Source: an uncultured Bacteroidales bacterium
Lineage (GTDB): Bacteria > Bacteroidota > Bacteroidia > Bacteroidales > F082
Length of the DNA stretch: 38,272 bases
Direction: 5' to 3'
Assembly (NCBI GenBank): GCA_900318465.1
Contig: ONKQ01000039.1
Coordinates: 1-38,272, forward strand
The position numbers were made by a program, and so were the translations under genes. This document shows positions 28,029 through 38,072 of this stretch, in pieces; positions within the stretch are counted from its first letter, which is position 1; each line of letters starts with the position of its first letter. The notes beneath the pieces are model-generated. The model was given only the letters and a program-made list of their open reading frames with translations. It did no database searches and was not told the origin of the DNA.

Positions 28029-28496
28029 ATGAACTATCAACCCAGACTTAGAGGACAATACAAGAGTGAAATCGTGCCTGCATTGATGGAAGAATTCCAC
28101 TACAAGAGCGTGATGCAGGTTCCACGGACCGGTCAGAAAGCCGTACCGACCATCTCCCGACACGACGTCAGCAACTTCAAGCTGCGCCGTGGCAACCCCA
28201 TCGGCGTCCACGTGACGCTGCGCGGCGACAAGATGTACGAGTTTCTCGAACGCTTGGTCTGCGTGGCCCTGCCGCGTGTCCGCGACTTCAGGGGTATCAG
28301 CGACAAAGGCTTTGACGGCCGCGGCAACTACAGCTTCGGCATCACCGAACAAATCATCTTCCCCGAAATCGACATCGAAAAGGTCGTGAAGATGAACGGT
28401 ATGAACATCACCTTCGTCACGTCAGCCAAGACCGACCAAGAGGCCATGGCTTTGTTGAAGAAATTTGGTCTTCCCTTCCAAAATCAAAAAAAGTAA
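28029..28496 (+). CDS. rplE: 50S ribosomal protein L5 with an apparent 30-residue internal deletion
   Basis: L5 binds 5S rRNA and forms the central protuberance. The product is only 155 residues, against about 180-185 for the family. The N-terminal helix ([27 protein letters not shown] split over residues 6-32) and everything from [11 protein letters not shown] (residue 34) to the end ([24 protein letters not shown]) match normal L5. Missing is the conserved block of about 30 residues normally found between MQVP and TGQK, including the KIVINxGLG strand and the following helix. The break is at 28127/28128, in frame, with no stop or frameshift. L5 is essential in most bacteria, so a natural deletion here would be remarkable; an assembly or consensus error is the main alternative. 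Confidence 0.93.
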   Translation: MNYQPRLRGQYKSEIVPALMEEFHYKSVMQVPRTGQKAVPTISRHDVSNFKLRRGNPIGVHVTLRGDKMYEFLERLVCVALPRVRDFRGISDKGFDGRGNYSFGITEQIIFPEIDIEKVVKMNGMNITFVTSAKTDQEAMALLKKFGLPFQNQKK

Positions 28497-28499
28497 ACC

Positions 28500-28769
28500 A
28501 TGGCAAAAGAGTCAATGAAAGCGCGTGAGCGCAAAAGAGCGAAAATGGTCGCGAAGTACGCTGAGAAACGTGCGGCCCTGAAAGCCGCCGGCGACTACGA
28601 GGGATTGCAGAAACTGCCGAAGAACTCGAGCCCCGTCCGCCTGCACAACCGCTGCAAGCTGAGCGGCCGCCCGAAAGGCTACATGCGCCAGTTCGGCATC
28701 TCCCGTATCGATTTCCGCGAAATGGCCCTCAAAGGCCTGATCCCGGGCGTTAAGAAAGCTAGTTGGTAA
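28500..28769 (+). CDS. rpsN: 30S ribosomal protein S14 (zinc-free type)
   Basis: 89 residues, the longer form lacking the two CxxC zinc motifs (a single Cys in [17 protein letters not shown]). It is a 30S head protein needed late in assembly. The conserved C-terminal [22 protein letters not shown] is intact, and 3 nt separate it from rplE. Confidence 0.97.
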   Translation: MAKESMKARERKRAKMVAKYAEKRAALKAAGDYEGLQKLPKNSSPVRLHNRCKLSGRPKGYMRQFGISRIDFREMALKGLIPGVKKASW

Positions 28770-28788
28770 ACATTAAGCAGACAGAAAG

Positions 28789-29193
<405 letters not shown>

Positions 29194-29216
29194 TCAAAAG
29201 GATAGGAGATAGTATT

Positions 29217-29774
29217 ATGTCAAGAATTGGTAAAATGCCTATCGCCATCCCCGCAGGCGTAACGGTCGACATCAAAGACGGTGTCATCACAGTTAAAGGT
29301 AAGTTAGGTGAACTTTCGCAGAAGTTCGGCGACAGCGTCATCCTCGAGATGGAAGACGGCCATTTGCACGTGAAGCCCAACGAGGCTACTACCGCCGGCA
29401 AGCCAGGCGCCATGCACGGACTTTATCGCGCCCTCATCGCCAACATGGTGAAGGGCGTGAGCGAAGGCTTCGAAACCGTTCAGGAATTTGTCGGTGTCGG
29501 CTACAAGGCCGAAGCCAAGGGACAAATCCTCGAAATGGCACTCGGATTCTCCCACAACGTCTTCATGGAGATGCCTCCGGAGATCAAAATCGAAACCATC
29601 AACGAAAGAGGTAAGAACCCCATTCTGAAGATGCGTTCGTACGACAAACAACTTCTTGGTCAGGTGGCCGCAAAGATCCGCTCGATGCGTAAGCCTGAAC
29701 CTTATAAGGGTAAGGGTATCAAGTTCCAGGGCGAAGTCCTGAGACGTAAGGCTGGCAAGGCTGCCGGTAAGTAA
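29217..29774 (+). CDS. rplF: 50S ribosomal protein L6
   Basis: 185 residues from the ATG at 29217. An in-frame upstream start at 29178 would overlap rpsH and add residues not found in L6. An AGGAGA sequence 10-15 nt upstream, rare in this window, also supports 29217. L6 binds near the sarcin-ricin loop. MSRIGKMPIAIPAGV, the GVSEGFETVQEFVGVGYKA block and the C-terminal KPEPYKGKGIKFQGE are typical. Confidence 0.97.
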   Translation: MSRIGKMPIAIPAGVTVDIKDGVITVKGKLGELSQKFGDSVILEMEDGHLHVKPNEATTAGKPGAMHGLYRALIANMVKGVSEGFETVQEFVGVGYKAEAKGQILEMALGFSHNVFMEMPPEIKIETINERGKNPILKMRSYDKQLLGQVAAKIRSMRKPEPYKGKGIKFQGEVLRRKAGKAAGK

Positions 29775-29796
29775 ACATTAATACCTCAGTAAGAAA

Positions 29797-30153
29797 ATGG
29801 CAAAAACTAAAGAAGAGAGAAGACAGTTCATCAAGAAGAGCATCAGAAGGAAGATTTCCGGCACTGCTGCCCGCCCGCGCATGTCTGTCTTTAGAAGCAA
29901 CAAGCAAATCTATGTGCAGCTGATTGACGATGAGGTCGGCAAGACCTTGGCTGCCGCCAGCTCTCGCGAGAATGGCATCGAGAACGAAAAGATCACTAAG
30001 GTTGAGCAAGCCGCAAAGGTGGGCGCCCTGATCGCCGAAAAGGCCAAGGCCGTCGGTATCACCACGGTGGTGTTCGACCGCAATGGTTATTTGTATCATG
30101 GTAGAGTGAAGTCGCTGGCCGACGCAGCTCGTAACGGTGGATTAAAATTCTAA
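29797..30153 (+). CDS. rplR: 50S ribosomal protein L18
   Basis: 118 residues. It binds 5S rRNA together with L5, whose gene lies 1.3 kb upstream and is shortened; L18 itself looks complete. [20 protein letters not shown] and the C-terminal [20 protein letters not shown] are conserved. Confidence 0.97.
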   Translation: MAKTKEERRQFIKKSIRRKISGTAARPRMSVFRSNKQIYVQLIDDEVGKTLAAASSRENGIENEKITKVEQAAKVGALIAEKAKAVGITTVVFDRNGYLYHGRVKSLADAARNGGLKF

Positions 30154-30158
30154 TTGTC

Positions 30159-30677
30159 ATGGCAGAAGTTAATGTAAAAAGAGTCAAGTCTAGCGAGATC
30201 GAGTTCAAGGAACGCCTCGTTAGCATCAACCGCGTCACCAAGGTGACCAAAGGCGGTCGTACCTTCACTTTCGCGGCTCTGGTAGTCGTTGGCAATGAGA
30301 ACGGTGTGGTGGGCTACGGCCTTGGCAAGGCCAAGGAAGCCACTGCCGCCATCCAAAAGGGTGTCGAGGATGCCAAGAAGAACCTCGTTAAGGTTCCGGT
30401 GCTCAACGGCACACTGCCCCACGAGCAATATGGCAAGTACAGCGGAGCAAGAGTCTACATCCAGCCCGCTACTCCTGGTACCGGCGTCATCGCTGGCGGT
30501 GCCATGCGTGCCGTGCTCGAAAGCGTTGGCGTGAAAAACGTGTTGGCAAAATCGAAAGGCTCGTCCAACCCCCACTCGGTGGTGAAGGCTACCTTCGATG
30601 CCCTCACGCACATGCGCGATGCCTATACCGTCGCCCAGCTTAGAGGCGTGGATTTGGATACTGTGTTTAACGGATAA
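30159..30677 (+). CDS. rpsE: 30S ribosomal protein S5
   Basis: 172 residues. It works with S4 at the mRNA entry and in accuracy control. [20 protein letters not shown], the [14 protein letters not shown] loop (spectinomycin-site region) and the C-terminal [17 protein letters not shown] block are present. Confidence 0.98.
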   Translation: MAEVNVKRVKSSEIEFKERLVSINRVTKVTKGGRTFTFAALVVVGNENGVVGYGLGKAKEATAAIQKGVEDAKKNLVKVPVLNGTLPHEQYGKYSGARVYIQPATPGTGVIAGGAMRAVLESVGVKNVLAKSKGSSNPHSVVKATFDALTHMRDAYTVAQLRGVDLDTVFNG

Positions 30678-30689
30678 AACTTTTGAGAG

Positions 30690-30872
30690 ATGAAGAAAGT
30701 AAGAATCACCCAAGTCAGAAGTGGTATCGGAAGACCACAAGACCAAAAAGACACGTTACGTTCACTCGGTTTGAAGAAGATGCACCGCTCAGTTGAAGTC
30801 GACATGGACGACCCCAGCATGGCCGGCATGGTCTACAAGATCCAGCACCTGCTCAAGATCGAAGAAATTTAA
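30690..30872 (+). CDS. rpmD: 50S ribosomal protein L30
   Basis: 60 residues, normal size. MKKVRITQVRSGIGRPQDQK and the conserved LRSLGLKKMHRSVEV segment identify it, followed by MVYKIQHLLKIEE. Confidence 0.96.
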   Translation: MKKVRITQVRSGIGRPQDQKDTLRSLGLKKMHRSVEVDMDDPSMAGMVYKIQHLLKIEEI

Positions 30873-30900
30873 TTGTTGAACCCACAAAATCAGCATTATC

Positions 30901-31353
30901 ATGGATTTAAGTAATCTCAAACCAGCAAAAGGTTCTACAAAGGAAAAGAAAAGATTAGGTCGTGGCCAAGGCTCAGGAAGAGGCGGCACGTCAACGCGCG
31001 GTCACAAGGGCGCAAAGTCCCGCTCTGGCAACAAGAGCAAGATCGGCTTCCAAGGCGGTCAGATGCCTCTCCAGCGTTTGGTCCCCAAGTTCGGTTTCAA
31101 GAACTTCAATCGCGTTGAGTATTGCCCGGTTAACCTCTCCACTTTGCAGAAACTTGCTGACAAAGGCGTTTCGGTGATCACTCCTGAAGTGCTCGTCGAA
31201 CAAGGAGTCACCCACAAGAAGGAACTCGTCAAGATCCTTGCCAAGGGTGAACTGACTGCAAAACTGGATGTTAAAGCCCACGCTTATTCTGCCAAGGCCA
31301 AAGAGATGATTGAGGCCGCCGGTGGAACCTGCGAAAAATACGAGACGAAATGA
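30901..31353 (+). CDS. rplO: 50S ribosomal protein L15
   Basis: 150 residues. It is a late assembly protein with an extended Gly/Arg-rich N-terminus (RLGRGQGSGRGGTSTRGHKG). FEGGQMPL-type sequence appears here as FQGGQMPLQRLVPKFGFKN. The stop codon overlaps the secY start codon (ATGA), suggesting translational coupling. Confidence 0.97.
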   Translation: MDLSNLKPAKGSTKEKKRLGRGQGSGRGGTSTRGHKGAKSRSGNKSKIGFQGGQMPLQRLVPKFGFKNFNRVEYCPVNLSTLQKLADKGVSVITPEVLVEQGVTHKKELVKILAKGELTAKLDVKAHAYSAKAKEMIEAAGGTCEKYETK

Positions 31354-32702
31354 ACAGACTGATAGAAACCATAAGGAACATCTTCAAGATTGAGGAACTG
31401 CGCAAACGCATTCTGTTTACCATCCTCATCATCTTGGTCTACCGCTTCGGATCCTTCGTGGTCATCCCAGGCATCGACCCAAATCAGCTGTCAGCTTTGC
31501 GCAATAGTAGCTCGCAAGGTCTGCTTGGTTTGCTCAACATGTTCTCGGGCGGCGCCTTCGGCAATGCATCCGTCTTTGCCTTGGGTATCATGCCTTACAT
31601 CACCGCATCCATCATCATCCAATTGCTTGGCATGGCAGTGCCTTACTTCCAGCGCCTGCAAAAAGAAGGTGAGAGCGGCCGTAAGAAGCTGAACCAAATC
31701 ATGCGTTACCTGACGGTCATCATTGTCATCATCCAGGCTCCTGGTTACATCAAGAACGTGCTCGTGCAACTGCCCAATCAGGCTGTGACGCCCTTCGACC
31801 CCAACGTGTCGAATCCAGGCTTCTTCTTCTGGTTCTCGTCGGTCGTCTTGCTCGTCGCTGGTACCCTGTTCATCATGTGGCTCGGTGAGAAGATCACCGA
31901 CCGTGGCATCGGCAATGGTATCTCCCTCATCATCATGATAGGTATCATCGCCCGTCTGCCCGGTGCCTTCGCTGGCGAGTGTGCCGCTCGTTTTGCCCAA
32001 GGCGGAGTTGGAATGTTGTGGCTCGTTATTGAGCTTATCGTCCTCTTCTTCGTCATGGTTGGAACGATTGCCCTCGTGCAAGGCACCCGCAAGATTCCGG
32101 TACAGTATGCCAAGCGTGTGGTTGGCAACCGCCAGTACGGTGGTGTCCGCCAATACATCCCGCTGAAAGTGAATGCCGCTGGCGTTATGCCTATCATCTT
32201 CGCTCAGGCTATCATGTTCCTGCCCATCACCATCGCTGGTTTCAGGCAGTCAGAGGCCTTGACGGGATTTGCCGCTGCCTTCACCAACGTGAACGGTTTC
32301 TGGTACAACTTAGTGTTCTTCGTCATGATCATCGCCTTCACCTATTTCTATACGGCTGTGACGATGAACACCAACCAAATGGCTGAAGACATCAAGAAGA
32401 ACGGTGGTTTCATTCCTGGCGTGAAGCCTGGCAAGAAGACCGCCGAGTACCTCGATACCATCATGTCGCGCATCACCCTTCCCGGTTCCATCTTCCTCGG
32501 TCTCGTGGCCATCATGCCCGCCATTGTGTCGCTCATGGGTGTAAGCTCCGCGTTCAGCCACTTCTACGGCGGAACATCGCTGCTGATTCTTGTCGGTGTT
32601 GTGCTCGACACGTTGCAGCAGATTGAGAGCCACCTCCTGATGCACCACTACGACGGCTTGACCAAGACGGGGCGTATCAAGGGGCGCATTGGCAGAATGT
32701 AA
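31350..32702 (+). CDS. secY: Preprotein translocase channel subunit SecY
   Basis: 450 residues, inner membrane. It forms the protein-conducting channel with SecE and SecG. Ten hydrophobic helices can be traced, starting with LFTILIILVYRFGSFVVIP. Conserved blocks include GIMPYITASIIIQLL, the cytoplasmic loop GTRKIPVQYAKRVVG and the FIPGVKPGKKTAEYLD loop. It overlaps rplO by 4 nt. In many Bacteroidales map follows; here the gene is followed by a 238-nt gap with a long hairpin and a new promoter. Confidence 0.98.
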   Translation: MNRLIETIRNIFKIEELRKRILFTILIILVYRFGSFVVIPGIDPNQLSALRNSSSQGLLGLLNMFSGGAFGNASVFALGIMPYITASIIIQLLGMAVPYFQRLQKEGESGRKKLNQIMRYLTVIIVIIQAPGYIKNVLVQLPNQAVTPFDPNVSNPGFFFWFSSVVLLVAGTLFIMWLGEKITDRGIGNGISLIIMIGIIARLPGAFAGECAARFAQGGVGMLWLVIELIVLFFVMVGTIALVQGTRKIPVQYAKRVVGNRQYGGVRQYIPLKVNAAGVMPIIFAQAIMFLPITIAGFRQSEALTGFAAAFTNVNGFWYNLVFFVMIIAFTYFYTAVTMNTNQMAEDIKKNGGFIPGVKPGKKTAEYLDTIMSRITLPGSIFLGLVAIMPAIVSLMGVSSAFSHFYGGTSLLILVGVVLDTLQQIESHLLMHHYDGLTKTGRIKGRIGRM

Positions 32703-32735
32703 TTGAAAATCAGTTCTTTGCTTAACAAGCAAACT

Positions 32736-32793
32736 CCTTAGTCTTTGGGAAACTTTCGGTCTGTTGAGGCCGGAAGTTCCCCGAAGTCAAAGG
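32736..32793 (+). terminator. Long hairpin between secY and infA
   Basis: The arms 32736-32759 and 32770-32793 can pair over 24 positions, with about 21 pairs including two G-U, and a 10-nt loop. No T-run follows, so it may be a processing site, an RNA-stabilising structure or a weak attenuator rather than a standard terminator. Confidence 0.6.
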
Positions 32794-32853
32794 CCAAAAC
32801 GGTGAGGATGAAGAAAATCCCAAAAAAACAACCTCCGTTTGGAAAAGAATTGC

Positions 32854-32879
32854 TACTTTTGCAGCCCGAAAAATTCGGG
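32854..32879 (+). promoter_or_regulatory. Internal promoter for infA with hairpin at the transcript start
   Basis: The -7 element TACTTTTG (32854-32861) matches the consensus; no TTG at ideal spacing is seen. It is followed by a perfect 6-bp hairpin, CCCGAA-AAA-TTCGGG (32865-32879), which would lie at the extreme 5' end of the transcript. The infA start codon is 79 nt after the -7 box. Confidence 0.65.
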
Positions 32880-32940
32880 TCGCCCGAAGCGAGGAACAGA
32901 AGACAACAACGAACAACAAGTATTTGAAAGATAGAAAAGT

Positions 32941-33162
32941 ATGGTAAAACAAATGTCAATAGAACAAGAAGGCACCGTGGTCGAAGCGTTGGGTAACGCC
33001 ATGTTTCGCGTCGAACTTGAGAACGGTTTGGTGATTATCGCCACCATTTCGGGCAAGATGCGTATGCACTACATCAAGATACTGCCCGGCGACAAGGTCA
33101 AGTTGGAAATGTCTCCTTATGATTTGACGAAAGGCCGTATCACCTTCAGATACAAGAGTTAG
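32941..33162 (+). CDS. infA: Translation initiation factor IF-1
   Basis: 73 residues, normal size, OB fold. It blocks the A site during initiation. [22 protein letters not shown] and [18 protein letters not shown] are diagnostic, as is the C-terminal GRITFRYK. It begins the second half of the cluster under its own promoter. Confidence 0.97.
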   Translation: MVKQMSIEQEGTVVEALGNAMFRVELENGLVIIATISGKMRMHYIKILPGDKVKLEMSPYDLTKGRITFRYKS

Positions 33163-33188
33163 GACATAAAGCAAAAACGAATATCGAA

Positions 33189-33305
33189 ATGAAAGTTCAA
33201 GCATCAGTCAAGAAAAGATCTGCCGACTGCATCATCGTGAAGCGCAAGGGCAGAGTGTACGTTATCAACAAGAAAAACCCGAAGGAGAATCAGCGTCAGG
33301 GTTAA
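33189..33305 (+). CDS. rpmJ: 50S ribosomal protein L36 (Cys-poor type)
   Basis: A 38-residue gene: ATG at 33189, TAA at 33303-33305. It starts [14 protein letters not shown] and continues [20 protein letters not shown]. Only one Cys (residue 14) remains of the zinc-binding set, so this is the zinc-independent form. It lies between infA and rpsM, its usual place. Confidence 0.96.
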   Translation: MKVQASVKKRSADCIIVKRKGRVYVINKKNPKENQRQG

Positions 33306-33345
33306 TCGAAGTGAAATCATTAAACATTAAGCAATAAGATAAATT

Positions 33346-33723
33346 ATGGCAAGAATCGCTGGTGTAGATATCCCGAGCAACAAAGCCGGAGAAATCTCGT
33401 TAACCTACATTTACGGCATCGGCAGGTCGCTGTCGAAGGAAATCCTGAGCAAGGCTGGTGTTGAGCCCGCCAAGAAGGTGCAGGACTGGACCGACGACGA
33501 GCAGAAGACCGTCCGTGACATCATCGCTGAGCAGTACAAGACCGAAGGTGAGCTGCGCGGTGAAGTTCAGATGAACATTAAGCGTTTGATGGATATCGGT
33601 TGCTACAGAGGCATCCGTCACCGTGCTGGCCTGCCCGTCCGCGGACAGAGCACGAAGAACAACGCTCGCACCCGTAAGGGTCGCAAGAAGACTGTGGCCA
33701 ACAAGAAGAAAGCTACCAAGTAA
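33346..33723 (+). CDS. rpsM: 30S ribosomal protein S13
   Basis: 125 residues. It is a 30S head protein bridging to the 50S subunit and L5. [36 protein letters not shown] and the C-terminal [22 protein letters not shown] are intact. Confidence 0.98.
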   Translation: MARIAGVDIPSNKAGEISLTYIYGIGRSLSKEILSKAGVEPAKKVQDWTDDEQKTVRDIIAEQYKTEGELRGEVQMNIKRLMDIGCYRGIRHRAGLPVRGQSTKNNARTRKGRKKTVANKKKATK

Positions 33724-33775
33724 TCGATGAGGTAGTTGGATCATATCTAATCACAAAAATCACACATCAAAAAAA

Positions 33776-34165
33776 ATGGCAAAGACCAACAAAGTCACAA
33801 AGAAACGTGTTGTGAAGATCGAAGCGAACGGAATGGCTTTCGTGAAGGCTTCTTTCAACAACATCATTGTCTCGCTGACCAACAACGAAGGACAAGTCAT
33901 TTCTTGGGCATCAGCCGGTAAGATGGGCTTCAAGGGATCGAAGAAGAACACTCCTTATGCCGCACAGATGGCCGCTGAAGAATGTGCCAAGACTGCCTAT
34001 GACTTGGGATTACGCAAAGTTAAAGTTTATGTTAAGGGACCTGGCGCAGGACGTGAATCCGCCATCCGTGCCATCCACTCGATGGGCGTTGAAGTGACCG
34101 AAATCATCGACGTCACCCCGCTGCCGCACAATGGCTGCCGTCCTCCAAAACGTAGAAGAGTGTAA
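33776..34165 (+). CDS. rpsK: 30S ribosomal protein S11
   Basis: 129 residues. It is a 30S platform protein near the E site. [31 protein letters not shown] (across residues about 25-55) and the C-terminal [18 protein letters not shown] are diagnostic. Confidence 0.98.
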   Translation: MAKTNKVTKKRVVKIEANGMAFVKASFNNIIVSLTNNEGQVISWASAGKMGFKGSKKNTPYAAQMAAEECAKTAYDLGLRKVKVYVKGPGAGRESAIRAIHSMGVEVTEIIDVTPLPHNGCRPPKRRRV

Positions 34166-34191
34166 GTTGAACAAATTAAAATTGTAGAATT

Positions 34192-34800
34192 ATGGCAAGA
34201 TATACAGGTCCAAGAACGAAGATTGCACGCAAGTTCGGAGAACCCATCTACGGCTCCGACAAGTACTTCGAAAAGAAAAACTATCCTCCCGGGATGCACG
34301 GCGCCAACAAGAGAAGAAAGAAAGTCTCGGAATACGGCATCCAACTTCAGGAGAAACAAAAAGCTAAATATACTTACGGAGTCCTTGAAAGACAATTCCG
34401 TAAGACTTTCGATCTGGCCCGCCGCAAGGAAGGCGTCACCGGCCTTATCCTGATGCAGCTCCTTGAGTCGCGTCTCGACAACGTCGTCTACCGCCTCGGC
34501 ATCGCACCTACCCGCGCCGCCGCCCGCCAGTTAGTCAACCACCGTCACATCGTTGTCAACGGCAACGTCCTCAGCATTCCTTCCTATCTCGTTAAAATCG
34601 GCGACGTCGTCGGTGTTCGCGAGAAGTCGAAGAGCCTCGAGGTCGTCACCAACTCCCTCGAAGGCCGCAGCGGAGGCAAATTCGCTTGGCTCGAATGGGA
34701 TGGCGAGAAGATGAACGGCAAGTTCCTCAACTACCCCAACCGCGAAGAGATTCCGGAAAACATCAACGAACAGCTCATCGTTGAATTGTACTCCAAGTAA
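34192..34800 (+). CDS. rpsD: 30S ribosomal protein S4
   Basis: 202 residues. It is a primary 16S-binding protein and a translational repressor of alpha operons in other bacteria. [19 protein letters not shown], a zinc-free N-terminus, [18 protein letters not shown], and the S4 RNA-binding domain ([29 protein letters not shown]) are clear. Confidence 0.98.
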   Translation: MARYTGPRTKIARKFGEPIYGSDKYFEKKNYPPGMHGANKRRKKVSEYGIQLQEKQKAKYTYGVLERQFRKTFDLARRKEGVTGLILMQLLESRLDNVVYRLGIAPTRAAARQLVNHRHIVVNGNVLSIPSYLVKIGDVVGVREKSKSLEVVTNSLEGRSGGKFAWLEWDGEKMNGKFLNYPNREEIPENINEQLIVELYSK

Positions 34801-34833
34801 TAGTTGATTGTTAACCTGGTAAATAATAAGAAT

Positions 34834-35826
34834 ATGGCAATATTAGCGTTTCAAAAACCTGAAGAGGTTATCATGGTTGAAGGCTCCGACACCAAAGGCG
34901 TTTTCGAGTTTCGACCTCTTGAGCCAGGTTTCGGCATCACTATTGGCAATGCGTTGAGAAGGATCCTGCTTTCGTCGCTCGAAGGTTTCGCCATCACTTC
35001 CATCCGTATCGACGGAGTCAGCCATGAGTTCGCTTCCATCGACGGCGTTATCGAAGACGTCGCCGACATGGTGCTGAACTTCAAGCAGGTGCGCCTCAAG
35101 CAACTTGTTCCTACCGAGACGCAGGAGAAGGTTAGCTTCACCATCACCGGACAAGAGCAGTTCAAGGCTGGCGACATCAACAAGTACCTCTGCTCCTTCC
35201 AAGTCCTCAACCCCGACCTCGTCATCTGCAACCTCGAACCCACCGTCAAGCTCAATATCGACCTCACCATCAATAAGGGTAGGGGATATGTGCCTGCCGA
35301 CGAGAACAAGGTGCTGGATGCCCCCGTCGACACCATCGCCATCGACTCCATCTACACGCCTATCCGCAATGTGAGCTACAAAGTGGAAAACTGGCGTGTT
35401 GAGCAGAAGACCGACTACGAAAAGCTCGTCATCGAAATCGACACCGATGGCTCCATCAACCCCAAGGACGCTTTGAAAGAAGCCGCAAAGATTCTTATCT
35501 ATCACTTCATGCTGTTTTCCGACGAGAACATCAATCTCGTTCCCGAAGAGAAAACCGTCACCGAAGAGTTTGATGAGAGTTCGTTGCACATCCGTCAGCT
35601 TCTCAAGACCAAGCTCGTCGACATGGATCTCTCCGTGCGCGCGCTTAATTGCCTGAAGGCTGCCGAGGTTGAAACGCTTGGCGAACTTGTCGCCTTCAAC
35701 AAAGCAGACCTGCTCAAGTTCCGCAACTTCGGTAAGAAGTCGCTCACTGAGCTGGATGAATTGGTCAGAAGCCGCGGCCTCGAGTTCGGTATGAATGTCA
35801 GTAAATATAAATTGGATAAGGAATAA
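34834..35826 (+). CDS. rpoA: RNA polymerase alpha subunit
   Basis: 330 residues from the ATG at 34834; an in-frame TTG at 34804 right after rpsD would add ten residues not found in the family. The N-terminal dimerisation domain has [26 protein letters not shown] (about residues 26-51). The C-terminal domain (about 255-325) contacts regulators and upstream DNA, with [15 protein letters not shown] and [13 protein letters not shown]. It is the platform for polymerase assembly. Confidence 0.98.
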   Translation: MAILAFQKPEEVIMVEGSDTKGVFEFRPLEPGFGITIGNALRRILLSSLEGFAITSIRIDGVSHEFASIDGVIEDVADMVLNFKQVRLKQLVPTETQEKVSFTITGQEQFKAGDINKYLCSFQVLNPDLVICNLEPTVKLNIDLTINKGRGYVPADENKVLDAPVDTIAIDSIYTPIRNVSYKVENWRVEQKTDYEKLVIEIDTDGSINPKDALKEAAKILIYHFMLFSDENINLVPEEKTVTEEFDESSLHIRQLLKTKLVDMDLSVRALNCLKAAEVETLGELVAFNKADLLKFRNFGKKSLTELDELVRSRGLEFGMNVSKYKLDKE

Positions 35827-35831
35827 TCAAG

Positions 35832-36332
35832 ATGAGACACAATAAGAAATTCAATCACTTAGGAAGAAAGAGCGCTCACCGTAAGGCTATGCTCTCCAAT
35901 ATGGCTAACTCGCTGATTCTCAACAAACGCATTATTACCACCACGGCCAAGGCCAAGGCTTTGCGTATGTATGTGGAACCCCTGATTACCAAGGCGAAGC
36001 CCGAAAACAACGCCACTACCGAGGATGGCAGCAGCAACCGCCGCGTTGTGTTCAGCTACTTGCAGAACAAATACGCTGTGACCGAGCTGTTCCGCGAAGT
36101 CGGACCTAAGGTGGCCAACCGTCCGGGCGGTTACACTCGCATCATCCGTATGCCTGAAAACCGTCTTGGCGATGCCGCTGAGATGGCCATGATGGAGCTT
36201 GTGGACTACAACGAGGTTTACACTCGTGAGGACAAGAAGGCTGCCAAGGCCAAGACCACTCGCCGTGGCCGTGGCAAGAAGGAAGCCGCTCCTGTAGCTG
36301 AAGCCCCTGCCGAGGCCGAGGTGAAGGAATAA
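35832..36332 (+). CDS. rplQ: 50S ribosomal protein L17 with charged C-terminal extension
   Basis: 166 residues; the core of about 120 residues is typical ([20 protein letters not shown], then [17 protein letters not shown]). The last 35 or so residues are a Lys/Arg then Ala/Pro/Glu-rich extension ([20 protein letters not shown]), often seen in Bacteroidota versions. It is the last gene of the cluster, 5 nt after rpoA, followed by a hairpin. Confidence 0.97.
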   Translation: MRHNKKFNHLGRKSAHRKAMLSNMANSLILNKRIITTTAKAKALRMYVEPLITKAKPENNATTEDGSSNRRVVFSYLQNKYAVTELFREVGPKVANRPGGYTRIIRMPENRLGDAAEMAMMELVDYNEVYTREDKKAAKAKTTRRGRGKKEAAPVAEAPAEAEVKE

Positions 36333-36355
36333 GCAGCGCATTGGAAATGCTGAAA

Positions 36356-36393
36356 AAGAAAATGGCTGTCTCGTTGGAGGCGGCCATTTTCTT
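36356..36393. terminator. Bidirectional terminator between rplQ and the antiporter gene
   Basis: AAGAAAATGGC (36356-36366) pairs perfectly with GCCATTTTCTT (36383-36393), an 11-bp stem with a 16-nt loop. A-rich sequence lies to the left and T-rich to the right, so it can serve both converging transcripts. The antiporter stop codon begins within the stem's right edge. Confidence 0.75.
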
Positions 36394-38054
36394 TATATCT
36401 TCTTTCCAACAAACCGTACAATCAACCCCAACACCGCGAAAGCAATAAGGAACGCCACCCACGAAGGAATACCGAGGGCTGAGGGCAGAACGCCAAACAA
36501 CAAGGCAGTCGTACCCACGGTCAGGGCGTATGGCATCTGTGTGCTGACGTGCTGCAAATGGTCGCATTGGCTTGAGAGCGAGCTCATGATGGTCGTGTCT
36601 GAGATGGGAGAACAGTGGTCGCCCATTACGGCTCCTGCCATCACCGAGGCCACCACATTGTAGAACAAAGGCATGGTGGCATCTGTCGTCAGGCCGTTTT
36701 GCTGGCACAAGAGCCACGAAGCTGGAAGGATAAGCGGATAGAGGATGGCCATTGTACCCCATGAGGTGCCGGTCGAGAAACCGATTAATGCGGCCAAAAT
36801 AAATGTAAGTGCAGGTACCAATACTGGTGACAGCGACCATTGCAGTAGCAGATTCGAAACAAATTCTGCCGTGTGCATGTCTTTGGTGACCAAGGCGATA
36901 GACCAAGCCATAGTGAGAATCAACACGGCGTTGAACATTGATTTGAATCCCTCCACCATTTCTCCCATGATTTTACCCAATTTTATTGTTCCCCGAGCAA
37001 GCGTGATAATGATCGAGGTGAGCAATGACAACAGTGAAGCCCAAAGCAGTGCAATATAGGAATTGGCTTCACCGATGGTCGTTGATAGTTTGGAGAAGAA
37101 TCCCAGTTCTGTATGACCCCAAACCGATGCGTTGTATCCCGTAGCCAACAGGCCTCCAATAGTGCCTAAAATCAGTACGGCTAAAGGAATCAAAGCGTCG
37201 ATGGCGTGGTTTTTCACTTTGTTGTCGTGGGCCGTTGTTGAGTTGGCAGTTGCCACAGCTTGTGCTTTTCGTTCAGCTTTCAGCATCGGGCCGAAATCGC
37301 GCTTGCTTAGGATAATCATCAAAACGAAGCTTAGGGTTAGGAAAGGATAAAAGCTGTAAGCCAAAGAATTGATGAATACCGAATATGCCGAAGAGTCGAG
37401 ACCTATGATGTTGATGCCGTCTTGGATGTAACTTAGTTCGGCACCAATCCAAGTGGTGATGAAAGCCACAGCCGCCACGGGTGCCGAAGTGGAATCGATG
37501 ATGTAAGCCAATTTCTCTCGTGATACTTTCAGTCTGTCGGCGATGGGGCGCATCGTGTTGCCTACTACCAAAGTATTAGAGTAGTCGTCAAAAAAGATGC
37601 AAAGATCCATGAAGAAAGTCATTAGTTGTCCCGACCGTGGTCCTCTTGCTTTCCTTGAAAGCCATCCGATAATGCCTTGCATCCCGCCGTTGGTAGTGAT
37701 GATGCGAACCATTCCGCCAATCATAAGGGTGAAAACGATGATGAGCACATGGTCTTGGTCGGTCAATGAGCCGACGATGTAGGTGTCGACGGTTCGCAGA
37801 AGGCCGCTTCCCAATGCCGTAGCGGGGGCTTGTCCGCCAAACAACGCCATAATGAACGTGCCAGTAAAGACACCTATAAAAAGCGATGATAGCACTTCTT
37901 TCGATATAAATGCCATCATAATGGCGACCAACGGGGGGAGTATTGACATCCAAAGTGGCATGGGGCCTGCGATGGGACCAATCAAATAAAGTATCGCCAT
38001 ACCTATTATGAAGGTGGCCAAAATTGCTATTATTCCGGTTTTTCTTCGTTTCAT
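36393..38054 (-). CDS. NhaC-family Na+/H+ antiporter
   Basis: 553 residues from the ATG at 38054; an upstream extension to 38105 would run through the promoter. It is a polytopic inner-membrane protein with about 11-13 hydrophobic helices, starting GIIAILATFIIGMAILYLIG. Family hallmarks are FFDDYSNTLVVGNTMRPI, DSTSAPVAAVAFITTWIG and the C-terminal GFSTGTSWGTMAIL and GDHCSPISDTTIMSS. It exchanges Na+ (or another small cation or organic anion) for protons; NhaC relatives also include substrate antiporters such as malate/lactate types, so specificity is open. It converges on rplQ and diverges from the promoter at the window end. Confidence 0.88.
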   Translation of the reverse strand: MKRRKTGIIAILATFIIGMAILYLIGPIAGPMPLWMSILPPLVAIMMAFISKEVLSSLFIGVFTGTFIMALFGGQAPATALGSGLLRTVDTYIVGSLTDQDHVLIIVFTLMIGGMVRIITTNGGMQGIIGWLSRKARGPRSGQLMTFFMDLCIFFDDYSNTLVVGNTMRPIADRLKVSREKLAYIIDSTSAPVAAVAFITTWIGAELSYIQDGINIIGLDSSAYSVFINSLAYSFYPFLTLSFVLMIILSKRDFGPMLKAERKAQAVATANSTTAHDNKVKNHAIDALIPLAVLILGTIGGLLATGYNASVWGHTELGFFSKLSTTIGEANSYIALLWASLLSLLTSIIITLARGTIKLGKIMGEMVEGFKSMFNAVLILTMAWSIALVTKDMHTAEFVSNLLLQWSLSPVLVPALTFILAALIGFSTGTSWGTMAILYPLILPASWLLCQQNGLTTDATMPLFYNVVASVMAGAVMGDHCSPISDTTIMSSLSSQCDHLQHVSTQMPYALTVGTTALLFGVLPSALGIPSWVAFLIAFAVLGLIVRFVGKKI

Positions 38055-38072
38055 GGTTCTGAAATTGCCTGC

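Noticed and set aside
33189-33305. rpmJ as a broken gene because zinc Cys residues are missing.
   Set aside because: Zinc-free L36 variants are known, and the length and remaining sequence are normal.
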